From assembly GCA_019049505.1 (NCBI GenBank), contig CM032451.1:37925758-37989757 (forward strand): a stretch of 64,000 nt of DNA, in the 5' to 3' direction. Under the pieces are notes generated by a model that was not told the origin of the DNA, made no database searches, and worked only from the letters and a program-made list of their open reading frames with translations. Below are positions 23,640 through 36,080 of the stretch, piece after piece; the stretch's first letter is position 1; each line of letters starts with the position of its first letter. Source of the DNA: Pachyrhynchus sulphureomaculatus (Eukaryota; Arthropoda; Insecta; Coleoptera; Curculionidae). A program made the position numbers and the translations under genes.

Positions 23640-25299
23640 CCCTATTACTTTTTCTTTTACGTTCATAAGTACTTTCTCTCACTAAACCCCAAATGTAGTC
23701 TCCCATCATATTTTCGTTGTATTGGCCCGGATAACGTTGTTCGAAGTTCATAATATCTTGATGTTATCTCCTTGTTCTTCTGAGTATGCCACGATGTTGT
23801 TTTCAAATTTATCTAAATGAGCATGCAGCATATGTACTTTTAGAGACATTCTGCAACCCATGGTTTTAAAGTTTTCTATCATGTTTTCAACTAGTTCTTG
23901 GTAATTTGCAACTTTGTTATTCTCTAAAAATCCAGAGACTACTGCAAACTATTCCAACTTTTTTTGAGCACTAGTAAGTAATTTTGGAAATTTCTTCACT
24001 AGCAAAAACTTTTTTTAATTTGTGGACCAACAAAAACTTCAGCTTTAACCTTTGCTTCTGACAACTTTGGAAAAAAGTTTTTTAAAAATGTAAAAGCTTC
24101 AGATTTTTCATCTAGCTTTTTTACAAATTGTTTCACAAACCCTAACTTGTTGTGTAACGGCGGCATTAATACAATTTCAGGTTCAGCAATAGGTTCACAT
24201 TTAAAGTTTTGTTTTCCAATACAAAATTCCGTTCTTAGTGGCCATGATCGTTGAACAGAGTGTTGAGCATCCGCTCTACTATCCCACAAACAGAGATAAC
24301 ACGGATATTTTGTATATCCACCCTGTAGTCCCATTAAAAATCCTACCATCTTAAAATCTCCAATGAACTGCCACTTATACTCTTGATATTTTAAAGCTTT
24401 GAGTAAAATTTTAACACTTTCATAGTTTTCTTTTAGATGTACAGAATGAGCGACTGGAAGAGATGGAAATTTATTTCCGTTATGTAATAAAGCGGCTTTC
24501 AAGCTGTCAATAAATAAACGCCATTCACTGGAAACACAGGGCATCCCAATTGCTTCAAACAAACCTCTTATATCGTTACCATCTTCTTTGGTGAAGAACG
24601 TAGCAAATGTCTCATGCCTACTTCGTTGATCTGTTATTTTGACCCAGAACCCAAAAGCTCTGCCTTATTCTTCGGCAAATTCAAATCTCTTATTAAGTCA
24701 TCAAAGTCTTCTGAGTTAAGAAAATGGGGGTTTCGGTGGTTCCTGTGACCGTACAAATTCTTCATCTTCAATATTTTTATTTGAAGTCTGAGATGAGCTT
24801 GACTGAGACAATTTTTTAGGAGGTTCAGGTACTGGAAGTTGTGGGCTATGTGAGATTGGAGCAGAAGATGAAGCAAGGTCAGGATATTCGATGGGTTTCG
24901 CATTTTTACCTCTACGTCTTTTAGCTGGATTTACTACGCAAAAATAACAGTCATTAACGTGGTTTTTTGGCTCTCGTCAAATTCTCGGTACTGCGAATTT
25001 CATACTCCGTTTCTCACCTCGATACCAACCTGAAATAAATAAAGACAAAAATAAACATATTTATATTTTTTTTACTACAAATTGTTTACCTTCTAAACAT
25101 CGTTTGCAATTACTACAAACAACATGTGGAGCCCAGGGCTTGTCTAGATTCCGAACAGGGCAGTTGAAATAGGCTTTGTAAGCTTCACAAAGCTTTTCAC
25201 ATGCGTTTAAATAAAATTTGATATCTCGTACTTTAATAAATATACCACATATATAACAAAATGCATCAGCATTATGTTTACACTTTCTCGACGACATTT
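23640..25299 (-). pseudogene. X family copy 1: uncharacterised Cys-rich protein, spliced, decayed
   Basis: The minus-strand ATG at 25299-25297 opens a 70-residue exon with 'CYIC' and 'CSNCKRC'. A predicted GT-AG intron (25089-25030) follows, then exon 2 with 'WYRGEKRSMKFAVPRI', a TGA where family members have Trp, 'REPKNHVNDCYFC' and a Pro/Ser linker. After a frameshift come 'DDLIRDLNLPKNKAELLG' and then an intact 187-codon block (24562-23999) with 'SSEWRLFIDSLKAALLHNGN', 'GDFKMVGFLMGLQGGYTKYP', 'CYLCLWDSRA', 'LPPLHNKLGFVKQFVKKLD' and 'FVGPQI'. Further decayed frames carry 'MGCRMSLKVHMLHAHLDKF', 'SEEQGD' and 'QRYPGQYNENMMGDYIWG'. Function unknown. From memory it resembles uncharacterised multi-copy proteins of insect and other invertebrate assemblies. 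Four CxxC pairs suggest zinc binding. A transposase-like role is speculative. Confidence 0.7.
25030..25089 (-). other. Predicted 60-bp GT-AG intron in X family copy 1
   Basis: The donor 'gaag|gtaaac' and acceptor 'tttatttcag|gttgg' (minus strand) join the first-exon frame to the next family segment without changing frame. This is the only well-supported splice pair I found in the window. Confidence 0.6.
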
Positions 25300-26271
25300 T
25301 AACCTCTTTAAGTCTTCTACAAAACAGTCAATTGTTGTTTATCACTTAAGTGACATCTGTAGACACTGTGAGAAAGTTACGACCCGTTTATTTTTTCGCG
25401 GTATTTTTAAATATACCAGAACTATTTAATATTTCTACGATAACTCAAAAAAATGTATTATTATTATAACTACCACAAAAGCAAACTTTATATGGAATAT
25501 GGGTACTTTTCCTTTATTTTGGAGCATATTGAATAGAAAAATCATAAAATAAATTTTAGGACAAAAACAAAAAATTTTTTTGTAGAGTTGTGTAATCTGT
25601 GTAATGTGTAATTGTCGACACACAGAAAATTAGTAGAGTGATTTAGGCAGTATTTCTATCAAAAATATAGTTTCCTGGGAGATAATAAAAAAACACTAAA
25701 AAAATAACTTCATTCAACGATTCTCAACCTAATAATAATTTTTGTCCCAACTTTCCATATCAGTTACAATCGTGACCTCCTTTTAACGGTGTTGTTAGAG
25801 CCCCATCAAACTGTATTAGAATCTACTTTTTGTTGCCAATATATCGCTACGACCCTAAAATCTCCGCCCTGTTATCTAAATTATTTCTCATTAGGCAACA
25901 TTATCAGTAGGTAGTTTATGGGAATACCTCGTCCTCCTTCTCCCACAAACTGAGGACTCCTTCCAACAAAATAACCATATGAATATGACCTCAACCTCTA
26001 ACCAATCGATTAGTGATTTCAACCAACAAATTAATAAATTGCCTAAAACTTTTTGTGAATTAGGCAACGAACACTTTTATTATTCCATGCAGGGTAGTAC
26101 AGATTGAGTCAATGATTTGGCAAATCTACATAGTACTCCCATAAATACTGTTACAATGCCCTCTATAAACATTAACACATTTTTGGTGAAATTATTTATA
26201 GGTTATGTTACTCAGTTGTTAATATGTAGTTATTGTATGCAAACATATATACAATTTGAATTCTTTAAACA
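25300..26271. other. No recognisable gene; possible upstream region of X copy 1
   Basis: Mostly AT-rich with short open frames. It lies upstream of the X copy 1 start codon, but no convincing promoter element is visible. Confidence 0.45.
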
Positions 26272-27130
26272 ATGCAGTGGGGTGATCGAGAAAATAGGAA
26301 TGCTGTTCTCGCTTTATTTAAGTGCGGTATGGAAAAAGTGACATTTTTAAGATCTTAAAACCGCTTAAAATAAGTCGTATGTTTATTTACCAGGCGATAA
26401 AATTATCTACTGAGACGGGAGACATAAAAGACGGGCAACGTTCAGGAGGACCAAAGACAGTTCGAACGCCACAAGCTGTCTAAGCTTTAAAAGAGCGAAT
26501 TGACCGAAATACTCTCCGCAAACAAAAAAAATGTATCTCGTGAGACGAAATTTCGGAAAACTCATTGTCTTGTATTATTGGCGCTTATAAGAGACATACT
26601 GGTCATTTGCTACCGGAAGATTTAAAGCGAAAACGATGGCAAAAATCTAAAAGTTTGTTAACGGAATACGATAATGATAAACATAGAAAAATTTTGTTTA
26701 CCGAAAAAATTTTCACTGGGAACAATCTTTCAATAATAAAAATGATAGGATTCATGCCAGATCTTCTAAGGAAGCATCTGAACTTGTTCCAAAAGTTCAG
26801 AGGGGTCTTCATCCATTATCAGTTATGGTTTCGTGAAGAGTCAACTTTGATAGGGTTACCATCCATTTTTATGAAAAAGGTGTAAAAATTTCGGCTAAAA
26901 TAGATCAAGACACTATTTTAGAGAACGTTAAGAAACCCCTAAATCAAACTTTTTTCAAAAATAAGCATTGAATCTTCCAGCAAAATTCTGCACCAGCACA
27001 CAAAGCTAAAACAACATAAGCATGGCTTTAACAAAATGTGCCTTTCCAATAACGCAATGAAATATATATTGGCATTTCTGGTATCAAGAGTTCTATAAAA
27101 ACGAAAAATAATACACTTCTGTTTATAATA
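26272..27130 (+). pseudogene. IS630/Tc1/mariner-type transposase, degenerate (first copy)
   Basis: From an ATG at 26272 the frame reads 'QWGDRENRNAVLALFKCGM', then shifted 'ISRMFIYRAIKLSTETGDIK' and 'GQRSGGPKTVRTPQAV' (paired helix-turn-helix region), then at 26565-26885 'YKRHTGHLLPEDLKRKRWQK' and 'YDNDKHRKILFTEKIFT'. The first catalytic Asp of the usual 'FTDEKIFT' is missing. Later frames give 'KILHQHTKLKQHKH', a remnant of the second Asp block. The family cuts and pastes DNA at TA. At least five frame breaks; no terminal repeats found. Confidence 0.75.
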
Positions 27131-27866
27131 TCCAAAGTTAGTGTCATATGTCAATAACGGAAAAACTGTAGAAGCTTCTGTACTTATAATTCTTACCTAA
27201 TTCTTCAGTTAAGTGAATTTGAATCAATAAATCTGTATATTCCCCTCTACTGAATTTTTCAACGTGATTTTTAAATTCCTTGATTTTCAGAACACTAAGA
27301 ATTACATACGATATGTTAAATTGGAAATTACTGTTTCTCAGCACGTAAAATATTACACATCCCTTGTATTGATTATCAATAATTATAGGGAAAATCTCTT
27401 TGACGTTTTGCCTACGATTGCAAGAGGTATATTTAGAGATCTTCACTCATTGAGATTAAAACACTGAATGTGTGCTTTAATCTCGAAGTAGCCCTTAGCA
27501 ATCATAGGTGAAACGTCGGAAAGTTACTCTAAATTGGCAGCCTAATTCAAGAAACTACGATTTGTTATCTAACCATAACCATGAAAACTTAAGTTCTATG
27601 TAAAGAATAACTGCTTTTAAAATCAATTTCCATCTGAAAACAAGGAGAAAAAAAACGAATAAACTGCCATTAATTTTTTTTCACGTCACTTTGTAATGAC
27701 ATTTAAGGCCCTTCTAACCACTATGTATGTTAGTACCGGAAATATTGAAACAATAACAATATTTTCATATTCCTTCAATCTAAAAATCCCGCAGAAGACA
27801 CAAAAGCATGGATACTACTCGCTCCCATCCTTCCTAAATCTGTTATCAACATTATATATTAAAAAT
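27131..27866. other. Mostly unassigned; possible PLE terminal remnant at about 27470-27530
   Basis: At 27480-27525 the sequence 'ctcgaagtagccc', a short A/G-rich arm and 'ggtgaaacgtcggaaag' resemble a decayed PLE terminal motif (GAAA box followed by the palindrome ACGT and C). No coding sequence is recognised in the rest. Confidence 0.3.
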
Positions 27867-28019
27867 AACCGGCCAAGTGCAAGTCGAACTTGCGCAATAA
27901 GTGTTCTGTATGTTGATTATCTTTAAAATAAAAATTTATGTTACGGAGGTATAAAATGATCAACAAAGTCTGTGTCCGATCTTTGTTGAAAACTTGAAGG
28001 TTTGGTTCTTTTTTATATA
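27867..28019 (+). repeat. 0.65 kb dispersed repeat, copy 2, left part
   Basis: Starts 'aaccggccaagtgcaagtcg' as in copy 1 and matches it until 'tttttatata', where a transposon (28020-29846) interrupts. The repeat resumes at 29847. Confidence 0.8.
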
Positions 28020-29846
28020 AAGTAAATCCTAAGATATAAGATCCTTTTCGCTTTTTCAGTGAGGCAATAAACGATCCTATTAAGGTTTTGTGCATAGTTA
28101 CCGGGTATTACGATAAACGTATTTTTATTTTTCCTGCTTTGTATATCGCCCTCACTTGCACCTGCAGTCATATTGGATCTATTTCTAGCTATATATTTAC
28201 TACCTGGCAACCCGGTTTGGGGTCCTTTAAGTATTTGACAATATAGGCCTAATGACCACAGGTCCCCATTAAGATTTGAAAGATACTTTTTATTATTTTT
28301 ATTTTTAGTTTTACTAACAACTTACAACGTAACGGTTCTATTTTAATTATATGGCGTCCGTGGAAAAATTGTAAAAGTGGCTATCGCAAGAGGAAATATT
28401 TATCACTTGACGTTAAACAAATAATGAAAAATGTTTACGACAGTTTGGTAAAAAAAATTGAATAAACAAAATGCTTTGCAAGAAACCAGTGAACTAACAA
28501 AAACCCTAATTTCTACGATTAAAGGTATTGTAGGAAAACCATCATCCAGGAACAGGAAAAAACGGAAATATTTTCAAATGCATCATGTAGACGATTGTGA
28601 AAAAAATGTCATCAGGAGAAAAATATATATATATGAAGAGCAGTTGGAGCCGACACTAGACAAAATAAAATTAAGACTGGTGCAGGACGGGACCAATATA
28701 CATTGTGGCCGATCAACCCTTCACAGAATTCTCTTAAGAATGGGATTCGCGTTCCGAAAAATCAACAAAAGGCAAGTAGTGATGGAGTCACAAAGATTAG
28801 GAATCTTGCGACATACTTATTTACAATAAATTAAAAGGTATCGATCAGAGAATTGGCTAATAATTTACCTTGATGAAACATGCTTCGATATCCATGACAC
28901 TGTGCAAAAAGGGTGGGTTGACAGCAGTTTAAAAAAGTCAGACTAACGTACCTTCAAATAAAGGTAAACGAATACCCATTTTGCATGCTGGATCTGAAAA
29001 GGACTGGGTTTAAAATTGTCTACTATTATCTGCAAAAAACATAAAAGATTCTAGTTTGGACTATCACGAAGACACGACCGCAGAACTTTTTGAAAATTGG
29101 TTTCAAAATTCCCTTTTGCCAAATGTGTTATACTTATCGACAATGCAAGTTACCATAGTAGCCTACTAAATAAGGTTCCTAATGCAGCCAACACCAAATC
29201 GGTAATATAGGAATATATGTTAGAAAATGACATTTATTTTGACTTCAGTTATAATAAAGTGAACTTTTGGAAGTTCTGAAAGACTATAAACTGAAAAAGA
29301 AATATGTTTGGGATAGTATGGCTGAGAACATGGGACACACTGTGTTGCGGCTTCCTCCGTAATATTGTGTGTTTAATCCAATTGAACATATTTGGCATCA
29401 AGTCAAATCAAAAGTAAGGGCACAAAATGTTTCTCCTACTTTAAGCGTGTCAGAGGTTGAATTAGTAAAAAAAGTTATAAATGATATACCTTGTGAAAGC
29501 TGGAAGAATTCCATTCAGCACGTTGTTAAAGTTGAAGATTCATATATTTATGTAAATAATATAAAACCACTGGTAATTACCTCAGCTGATGACAGTGAAA
29601 GTGAAATAGTTTTTTTATTTATACATCCCCTCTTGTAAACCCCCATTCATTCAAACTGTATATTTGTACTTCTTATCCATTTGTTTTTACATGCATCTAT
29701 AAATAAACATCTCCAAAAACGCTTATAATTTTATTTATTTGCATTAATGAAGTCCATCTCTGCAACCTATCATAAACAAAAGGTCAGAATTTTTATATTG
29801 CCCACTTAAAACGGCAAAAATCAGAATCTTATATTTTGGGACAGGC
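28020..29846 (+). mobile_element. IS630/Tc1/mariner element inserted at TA in repeat copy 2
   Basis: The imperfect terminal inverted repeats (about 40 bp) share 'atataagat' and, further in, a 'ttt..agtg.ggcaat' stretch; left 28020-28060, right 29807-29846. Both ends abut TATA of the host repeat. The plus-strand transposase (about 28350-29638) reads 'KYLSLDVKQIMKNVYDSLVK', 'NKQNALQETSELTK', 'CGRSTLHRILLRMGFAFRK', then 'IIYLDETCFDIHD' (first Asp), 'LIDNASYHS' (second Asp) and 'FNPIEHIWHQVKSKVRAQ' (Glu). Spacing between the last two acidic residues is about 80, much wider than DD34E. Frameshifts occur near 28455, 28830 and between 28930 and 29370. Confidence 0.85.
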
Positions 29847-30336
29847 TATACCAGATAAATTATTAAAGGTAATGCACTCGTGATAATTTTCGTTCAATCT
29901 ACACCCTGTGGAGAATATCCCAGAACTTTTTCAAAAATTTTTGATCAGTACTTTTCGAAATAAGGGAGGGACAGCGATTTTTGACAATTTTTTAAAAATA
30001 ATACAATGAAAAGTGTGCGCAAGTATTACATTATATATATTTTTGAACTCGTGTTTTCACAAACTTTCATTTGACACCCCACCTACTAACAAATTTTTTT
30101 TTTACTTCCGATTTTAACCTCCAAACTAACTCATTAAATCAAAATTTAACATTCAAAATAATACGGCTCTGATGGGGGTTATCAATTCCTGTATTAGTGC
30201 CAAATTTCAACTTTATATGTCAGATAGTTTCGGAGAAAATCGGGTGTGACAGACGGACAGCCAGACAGATAGATGGGCAGACAGACAGACGAGCAGACAT
30301 CGAAGTGATCTTATAATTGTTCCGTACGGAACACTA
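29847..30336 (+). repeat. 0.65 kb dispersed repeat, copy 2, right part
   Basis: Resumes 'taccagataaattattaaag' exactly where copy 1 has it (about 9593) and ends 'ccgtacggaacacta', after an expanded GACAGACAGACGG stretch. The rejoined copy is about 640 bp, close to the 665 bp of copy 1. Confidence 0.85.
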
Positions 30337-31129
30337 ATAATTACGCTTAAAATTAACTTTTTTACAAACCACTAGTGAGAAACAGTCAAATAAATCCATT
30401 AAATTAGTATATACATCCCAGTATATTTCTGCATGTTATATCTTTAAAGATTGGAAATAATCAAAGGATAACATGATCTTCGAATTACTTGGTCTCGAGA
30501 ATTTTGAAAAAGACATATAATATTCGTACATTACGAGATGTTCGATTTACTCCAGCACCTCACATTATAATCTTATAACAGATGTTCCTTAAATTAGACA
30601 AAATCGCGAATTACCACAGTAATTTTAACGTCAAATTTGATTTCAACGGTTAAAATTACTTACGAATGCCATGATTTAAACTTTTTCTTATACTACTGTA
30701 TTATTTGAACTTGCCTACCAACTATACCAGAGATTCACTTTACTGATAATTAAAGATATCGCAATTTTGTAGGCAAACTATATGGTGGACAACCTGGTTT
30801 AATACTTGTGTAGAATATCCGACATAAACTTAAGAATTTAATGATTTTATTAAATCGTCCAGTCGGTCGCCTTAAGAGGCAGATACTATAAATTTTCATT
30901 TTCTTGTTGCGGTTATAACTTGGCTAATTAATGGGTGATGATATTGGAGTAAACCTCAGAAAAGGTGTAGTACCGTACCGGCTTGGTTCTTGTGCAATGT
31001 CAGAGTATAAATTACGTAGTTTAAGATCGCCGGTTTTGCCTACTAGTTTGTTATTTGAGCGAAGCTACTTTTGATTTTTACAAAACGATGGAACAAAATG
31101 AATTCTAATCTTAATCCATATGCCTTTCT
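30337..31129. other. No recognisable gene
   Basis: AT-rich, only very short frames. Confidence 0.5.
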
Positions 31130-33560
31130 ACCCCTTTAGGGGTGTAAAACCCATGGAGTTGAGTTATTCTATATTTGTCTTTTCCATATTTCCTTCCACC
31201 TCTTTTTATCCTGTGTGGCTCGTCTTGCGTTTTCCCACTCTATTCCTCTTTTGGCCACTGCCTCTCTAACATCCCCCAACCATGCCCTTCTAGATCGGCT
31301 AGTCTGACTTCAAGCAATTGTCAGGTTTGTTCAGGTTGTTCAGGTCTTTGTTCAGGTATCCTTTCGACGTGACCATACCATCTTAGTTGTGCTTCCTCAA
31401 CCTCTTCCACCATTGGTTTCAGGTTCAAATTCTTTCTGAGCTGTATATTCCTAACCCTGTCCATCCTTGTTTTGTCCTCTATTTTCCTTATCAATCTCAT
31501 TTCTGTAGCCCTTATCTTTCCTTTCTATCTTTCTATCATTATCCATGTTTCTCCTCTCGGTATCTCTTTCTTTCCTAGGAATGTATTCTTTATACTATTA
31601 AATAATCTTCCTTCTGTTATTATTCTCTCCTTGATCTCCTCTTCTATCCTCAGTTATTGTTGATCCCAAATATTTAAACTTCTCCCCTTGGTCCAGCCTT
31701 TCCTCTCCTATCTTTATTTCATGTTGTCGCTTTTGCTTTCCTATTATCATAGACTTTTTCTTTTCTTTATTAATTTTCATGTTCATTTTTTCCAATGCTT
31801 CCTTATATATCCGTATGTTCCTATTAAGCGTTTCCTCATCTTTTGCTATAATAACCATATCAACCGCATAGCATAGTTCTGATATTTCTATCTTTTTCAT
31901 CTTCCAGTGGCCTATCTGGTATGGTCTTACCCCTTTCTTCTTTGCTTCTTTTATTGAGAAAAGCATGGGGCTCAGGATGCATCCCTGCCTAAAGCCCATA
32001 GTTATTTCAAATATATCAGATCTGTCTTGCCTTGTTCTTATATAATTTGTTTATTCTTTGTATAAACTCTGTACGCCTTTTATTATTATTTCTGGTATTT
32101 CTCTTTTCCTCGGTGTTTCCGAAATGTCTTCTCTTTTAATCTTGTCGAAAGTCTTTTGTAGGTCTATAAAACCCAAGTGAATTATCGTATCTTCTCCTAT
32201 TGCTTTTTCATATAACTGCCTCACTATAAATATTGCATCATTCACCCCTCTACCTGGCCAAAAGCGAAACTGCGTTTCTTCCAATGTGTGCTCAAGTTTC
32301 TTTCTTAATATTTTTTCTAGTATCCTAGTATATACTTTTGACACGGTGCTAGTTAGCGTTATCCCTTTGTAGTTATTATAATCTTTAATGTCACCTTTCT
32401 TATAAATTGGGGTTATAATGCCTATAGTCCAGTCCGTAGGTGCATTGTTCTTCATTACGTTGTTCATTATATTTTTAAGTTCTTCTATTGCTACGTCAGG
32501 GAGCGCTTTCATCATATCTGCTGGGATCTTATCATGTCCGGGCGCCTTTCCTAATTTTAATTTGCCGATTGCCTCTTTAATTTCTTCTGTTTGTGTAAGT
32601 TCTATATCTCGTTCTGATATAATATCTCTATGTTGATTTTTATCTGCTATGTCACTCCCATCCAATAGTACTTTATAACATTCTCTCCATCTTTCCATAA
32701 TTTTTACTTCGTCTTTTATGACATTTCCTTCTTTGTCTTTTATATTTGCTATCGTTTCTATCTTTTTCCTTCTCATATTCTTAATCACACCGAAAAAAGC
32801 TTCTCTATAGGCTGTTTTCATTCGCTCTCCAAATTGTTTCCAAGATTTTCTCTTTTCTTCTTGTATTATTCCTTCAACCCGTGTTCTTTGTTGTCTATAT
32901 TCCTCATAATTGGTTGGATCTTTTGTTTGTAGATATTTTCTCTATTTCTTCTTTTTGTTTTTAATCTCTTCCTTAACCCCATTCTTCCACCAGTTTTTAA
33001 TATTTTTATTTACTATTTTTGATGAGCCACATATATTTTCTGCTGCCATTAATACAGTATCTTTACATTTTTTCCACAGCTCCTCCACTCCCGTTTCTCT
33101 CCTATTTTTTCTTCATATTTTCATTATGTCTTAATTTATAACATTTAATTTTTGAATTTATTATTTTGCGTTTATTTTTCTCGGCACTGTCTTTTCCCCA
33201 TTTAAATACTATTTTTAAAAGAAAGTGATCGCTTCCTATCCCCGGGCCTCTACTTACCTCAATATCCTTTACTCTATCCCAACCTCCTTTATGTATTAAA
33301 ATGTAGTCTATATTCGACTTGTCTAGTTATTTTGTGATTTTTTTTTGTTGAAATGAGTATTACTAATCTTTAATTCGTTTTCCAAGCTTATCTGTATTAT
33401 TCGTTCGTCGTAATCGTTCCTCACTGTCTCTCCTTACTTTCCTAGGCACCATTCTATTCCCTCGGTCTCCTTCCATTCATATCTTCCATTATTATTATCT
33501 TATTGTTTGTATTGTTTATCTCTTCTTGTAAATCACTGAAGAAATGAATATCGTGTGTTA
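31130..33560 (-). mobile_element. RTE-like non-LTR retrotransposon copy, near full length
   Basis: Minus-strand order: endonuclease end with 'SNIDYILIHKGGWDRVKDIE' and 'GPGIGSDHFLLKIVFKWG' (33330-33190), a basic linker, then RT in 32821-32051 with 'AIGKLKLGKAPGHDKIPADM', 'IITPIYKKGDIKDYNNYKGI', 'GFIDLQKTFDKIKRED' (motif A), then 'MGFRQGCILSPMLF' (motif B, 31999 on), 'ELCYAVDMVIIAKDEE' (the usual 'YADD' is 'YAVD', one catalytic Asp lost) and C-terminal 'QLRWYGHVERIPEQ' and 'AVAKRGIEWENARRATQDK' with a stop near 31173. The endonuclease N-terminus is missing. Several frameshifts; dead copy. RTE clade is by resemblance. Confidence 0.8.
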
Positions 33561-33574
33561 ATCAAACATTATTT

Positions 33575-33905
33575 TTTGATGCAAAAAAATACAGACAGAA
33601 CCCAAGAATGACTTCAGAAGCGTTAAGGTATATCTGTTCCGTCAAAAGCAACTATATGTCGATGGTTTAGTGAACTGAAATGCGGTGGTACAAATACCGA
33701 TAATGCACTACATTTCAGACGTCAGTCAATGCAAAAAAAAATACCCCACACTGTTCTGAATGACCGCAAGCGAATGAACAGAACTCGTGATGCATATTTT
33801 GCCTGAATATTTGCATATGAAGACGCTGTGTGTCCGATTGGTGCCGCACTGTCTCACGATTTATCAAAAACAGAAGTGTTAATAAAGAAGACTTTGAAAT
33901 TATAA
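33575..33905 (+). pseudogene. Mariner transposase N-terminal fragment (highly decayed)
   Basis: Plus-strand frames give 'SKSTICRWFSELKCGGTNTD', 'KKIPHTVLNDRKRMNRTRD' and in another frame 'MKTLCVRLVPHCLTIYQKQK', resembling the helix-turn-helix region and the 'KLC.RWVPRLLT..QK' segment of mariner transposases. No catalytic residues remain. Confidence 0.45.
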
Positions 33906-34489
33906 AAAATTATAAATGCGCACCTGCACAGTCCCATTCATTATTATATCATTATATATAGCCATTCAACCTAACAACTCTGGAAACAATCTTTAGTTTT
34001 AGTGTAATATTATTAATTGAGTAAGGCGTGGTGTGAAGTGAACAACGAACGGCTTTCAATTAAGAGTTGCTATTAGACAATTTTTGTCAGTTGAAGTAAA
34101 TTCCATTGGCGTTTTGAAAACAGTTTTTCAAAAATTTGATAACGACTATTTTATTTAATGACTACTTTAACAATATAAAAAAATGTTTTATTTTTACATT
34201 CTTAATTTAATAGCATAATATTATAAAATATTTCCAAAGGTAATGAAATTTAAAATTGTAATCACATAATTTAATTAATTTATCGATACATATGAAAAGA
34301 TAAACCAAATTTAATAAAATTATAACATTCTTTATACCTCACTATATATTTAGCTAAAACACTTTTTTTAGAAGTACTACCTATCAGAAATCATATCCCT
34401 GGACTAACATTTACTTTCCTATATAAATATAAACAGTTAATTAACGCTAATAAATAAAATAAATATGTTTGAATAACAGGGAAACTAAT
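33906..34489. other. No recognisable gene
   Basis: AT-rich spacer with short frames only. Confidence 0.5.
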
Positions 34490-36080
34490 ATAATTAGAAG
34501 ATGTCTTAAACACACCCATAACAAACCTAAAAAACAAAAGAGCACCATAGGTCCGTGTGAAATTACCGATGAGTTAATCAAATATGGTTCACACAAATTA
34601 AATTTTAAAATTAAAAAAAATTAAATATAAACCTAAGATTATCATTACTATGTCTTAAAAGAATTCTTAAGTATTTTGTACATGTGGCCAAAAGATCAGG
34701 TGATAATGTAGACCGGCTTATAATGTTGGGGGAGGTCCAGGGTAAAAAGAGTAGAGGCGGTTCGCTAATAAGATGGTCGCTCCATATATCAACACACTTG
34801 GCGGAAGATCGTTACAAATGAAGAAAAATGGTGGGATAGAATAGTGAAGTCATTCCAGAGGGATCACGACCCTCAAAACTGAGGAAACGAAAGGAGAGAG
34901 AGGTTCGTGTAAATTAATATCAATGATAAATATGGAAAGATGCTTAAATGGGGAAGACTTGCCGTCTGAACGAAAAGTAGCATGGATTAACCAACTACGT
35001 AAGAAAGGAGTAAAAGATGACTTCTCAAACTATAGAGGTTTGTTTGTAATCTACTCAGTTAGCCGTTTGTATGGCAACATATTGAATCAACCAGTACTAA
35101 ATGATTAACTACTCTACCAAGCAAAAGAGCAATCAGATTTTTGGGCAGGAAGATCGACCACTGATAATGTCTTCTGCATCATCCAACTACTTGCAAAAAG
35201 AATATCAGTTAATAGAAAAATACACTTAGTTTTTATTGATTTGGCAAAAGTATTGGACACAGTACCAATTGATAGATTATTGGAAGTACTGCACTATAGT
35301 AAAAGCCATGCCAAGATTTTTATAATGTAGCAGAAACTCAAGGAAAGTTAGGTAAAAAACCTAAGTCATACTTTTAAAATTATAAAGGGTCTAAGGCAAG
35401 AATGATGCATATCTCCCTTATTCTTCAATAGAATTTTAGAAAAATTAGATACTGTACTTGAACGCTAGAAAAACAGTGGCAAATTCACGGGAATACTCTT
35501 TAATAATGAGACTATATTTACACTGCACTGAGCAGATAATCAGGACATCATAGCAGAAGATCAGGAAGATGCAGAATTTATGGTAAAAAAGCTATACCAA
35601 GAATATTAAAAGTGAGAACTTTCAAAAAATAAAACATATGTGTTTTGATTTATTGATTATTTTAGTTTGGCGCGTCGATATCGAGGATCATTTGGCGCCA
35701 TAAGTAGGATGTTTAGATCTTAGAAAATAATTGTGTTTCTTTGAAGAATTTGATCCAACTGGAGATATTTGTAACATTTGGAATCAATCAACATCTGTGT
35801 GTAGCTCCAGAAATTCGGGAATTATCATATATCATAGAACGGTAGGCATGATAAAACAATCCAAAACAGAGTAACTAGTGCAAAAAAGTTAGTTGGAGTA
35901 CTCAATTTTATGGCAAAACAGTATCTCAAAAATATATAAAAAAAATTAAGAATATAAAATACCATTGTGGAAAGCAATTTATATTATGAAAGTGAAGTCT
36001 GTCACATCAACAAAAGTGTGGCCAGAAAACTTATCTACAGAAATGTAGTAGAGTCCAATAAATTTCCTCTGATCTAGGAG
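34490..36080 (+). mobile_element. RTE-like retrotransposon copy, split and decayed
   Basis: The left piece (34495-34610) encodes 'GPCEITDELIKYGSHKLNF', the linker just before RT. Coding resumes at 34921 with 'MERCLNGEDLPSERKVAWIN', 'KGVKDDFSNYRG', 'SDFWAGRSTTDNVFCIIQLL', 'IHLVFIDLAKVLDTVPIDRL' (motif A) and, near 35870-36020, 'VTSAKKLVGVLNFMAKQYL' and 'VESNLYYESEV'. Stops and frameshifts are frequent and the FADD region is not readable. A second RTE C-terminal fragment (34620-34905) lies between the two pieces. Confidence 0.7.
34620..34905 (+). mobile_element. RTE-like C-terminal fragment inserted in another RTE copy
   Basis: Reads 'RILKYFVHVAKRSGDNVDRL', 'IMLGEVQGKKSRGGSLIRWS' and then decays. 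This is the extreme C-terminal region of RTE-like proteins, the same position as 46810-47045. It interrupts the linker-to-RT order of the surrounding copy, so it arrived later. Confidence 0.6.
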
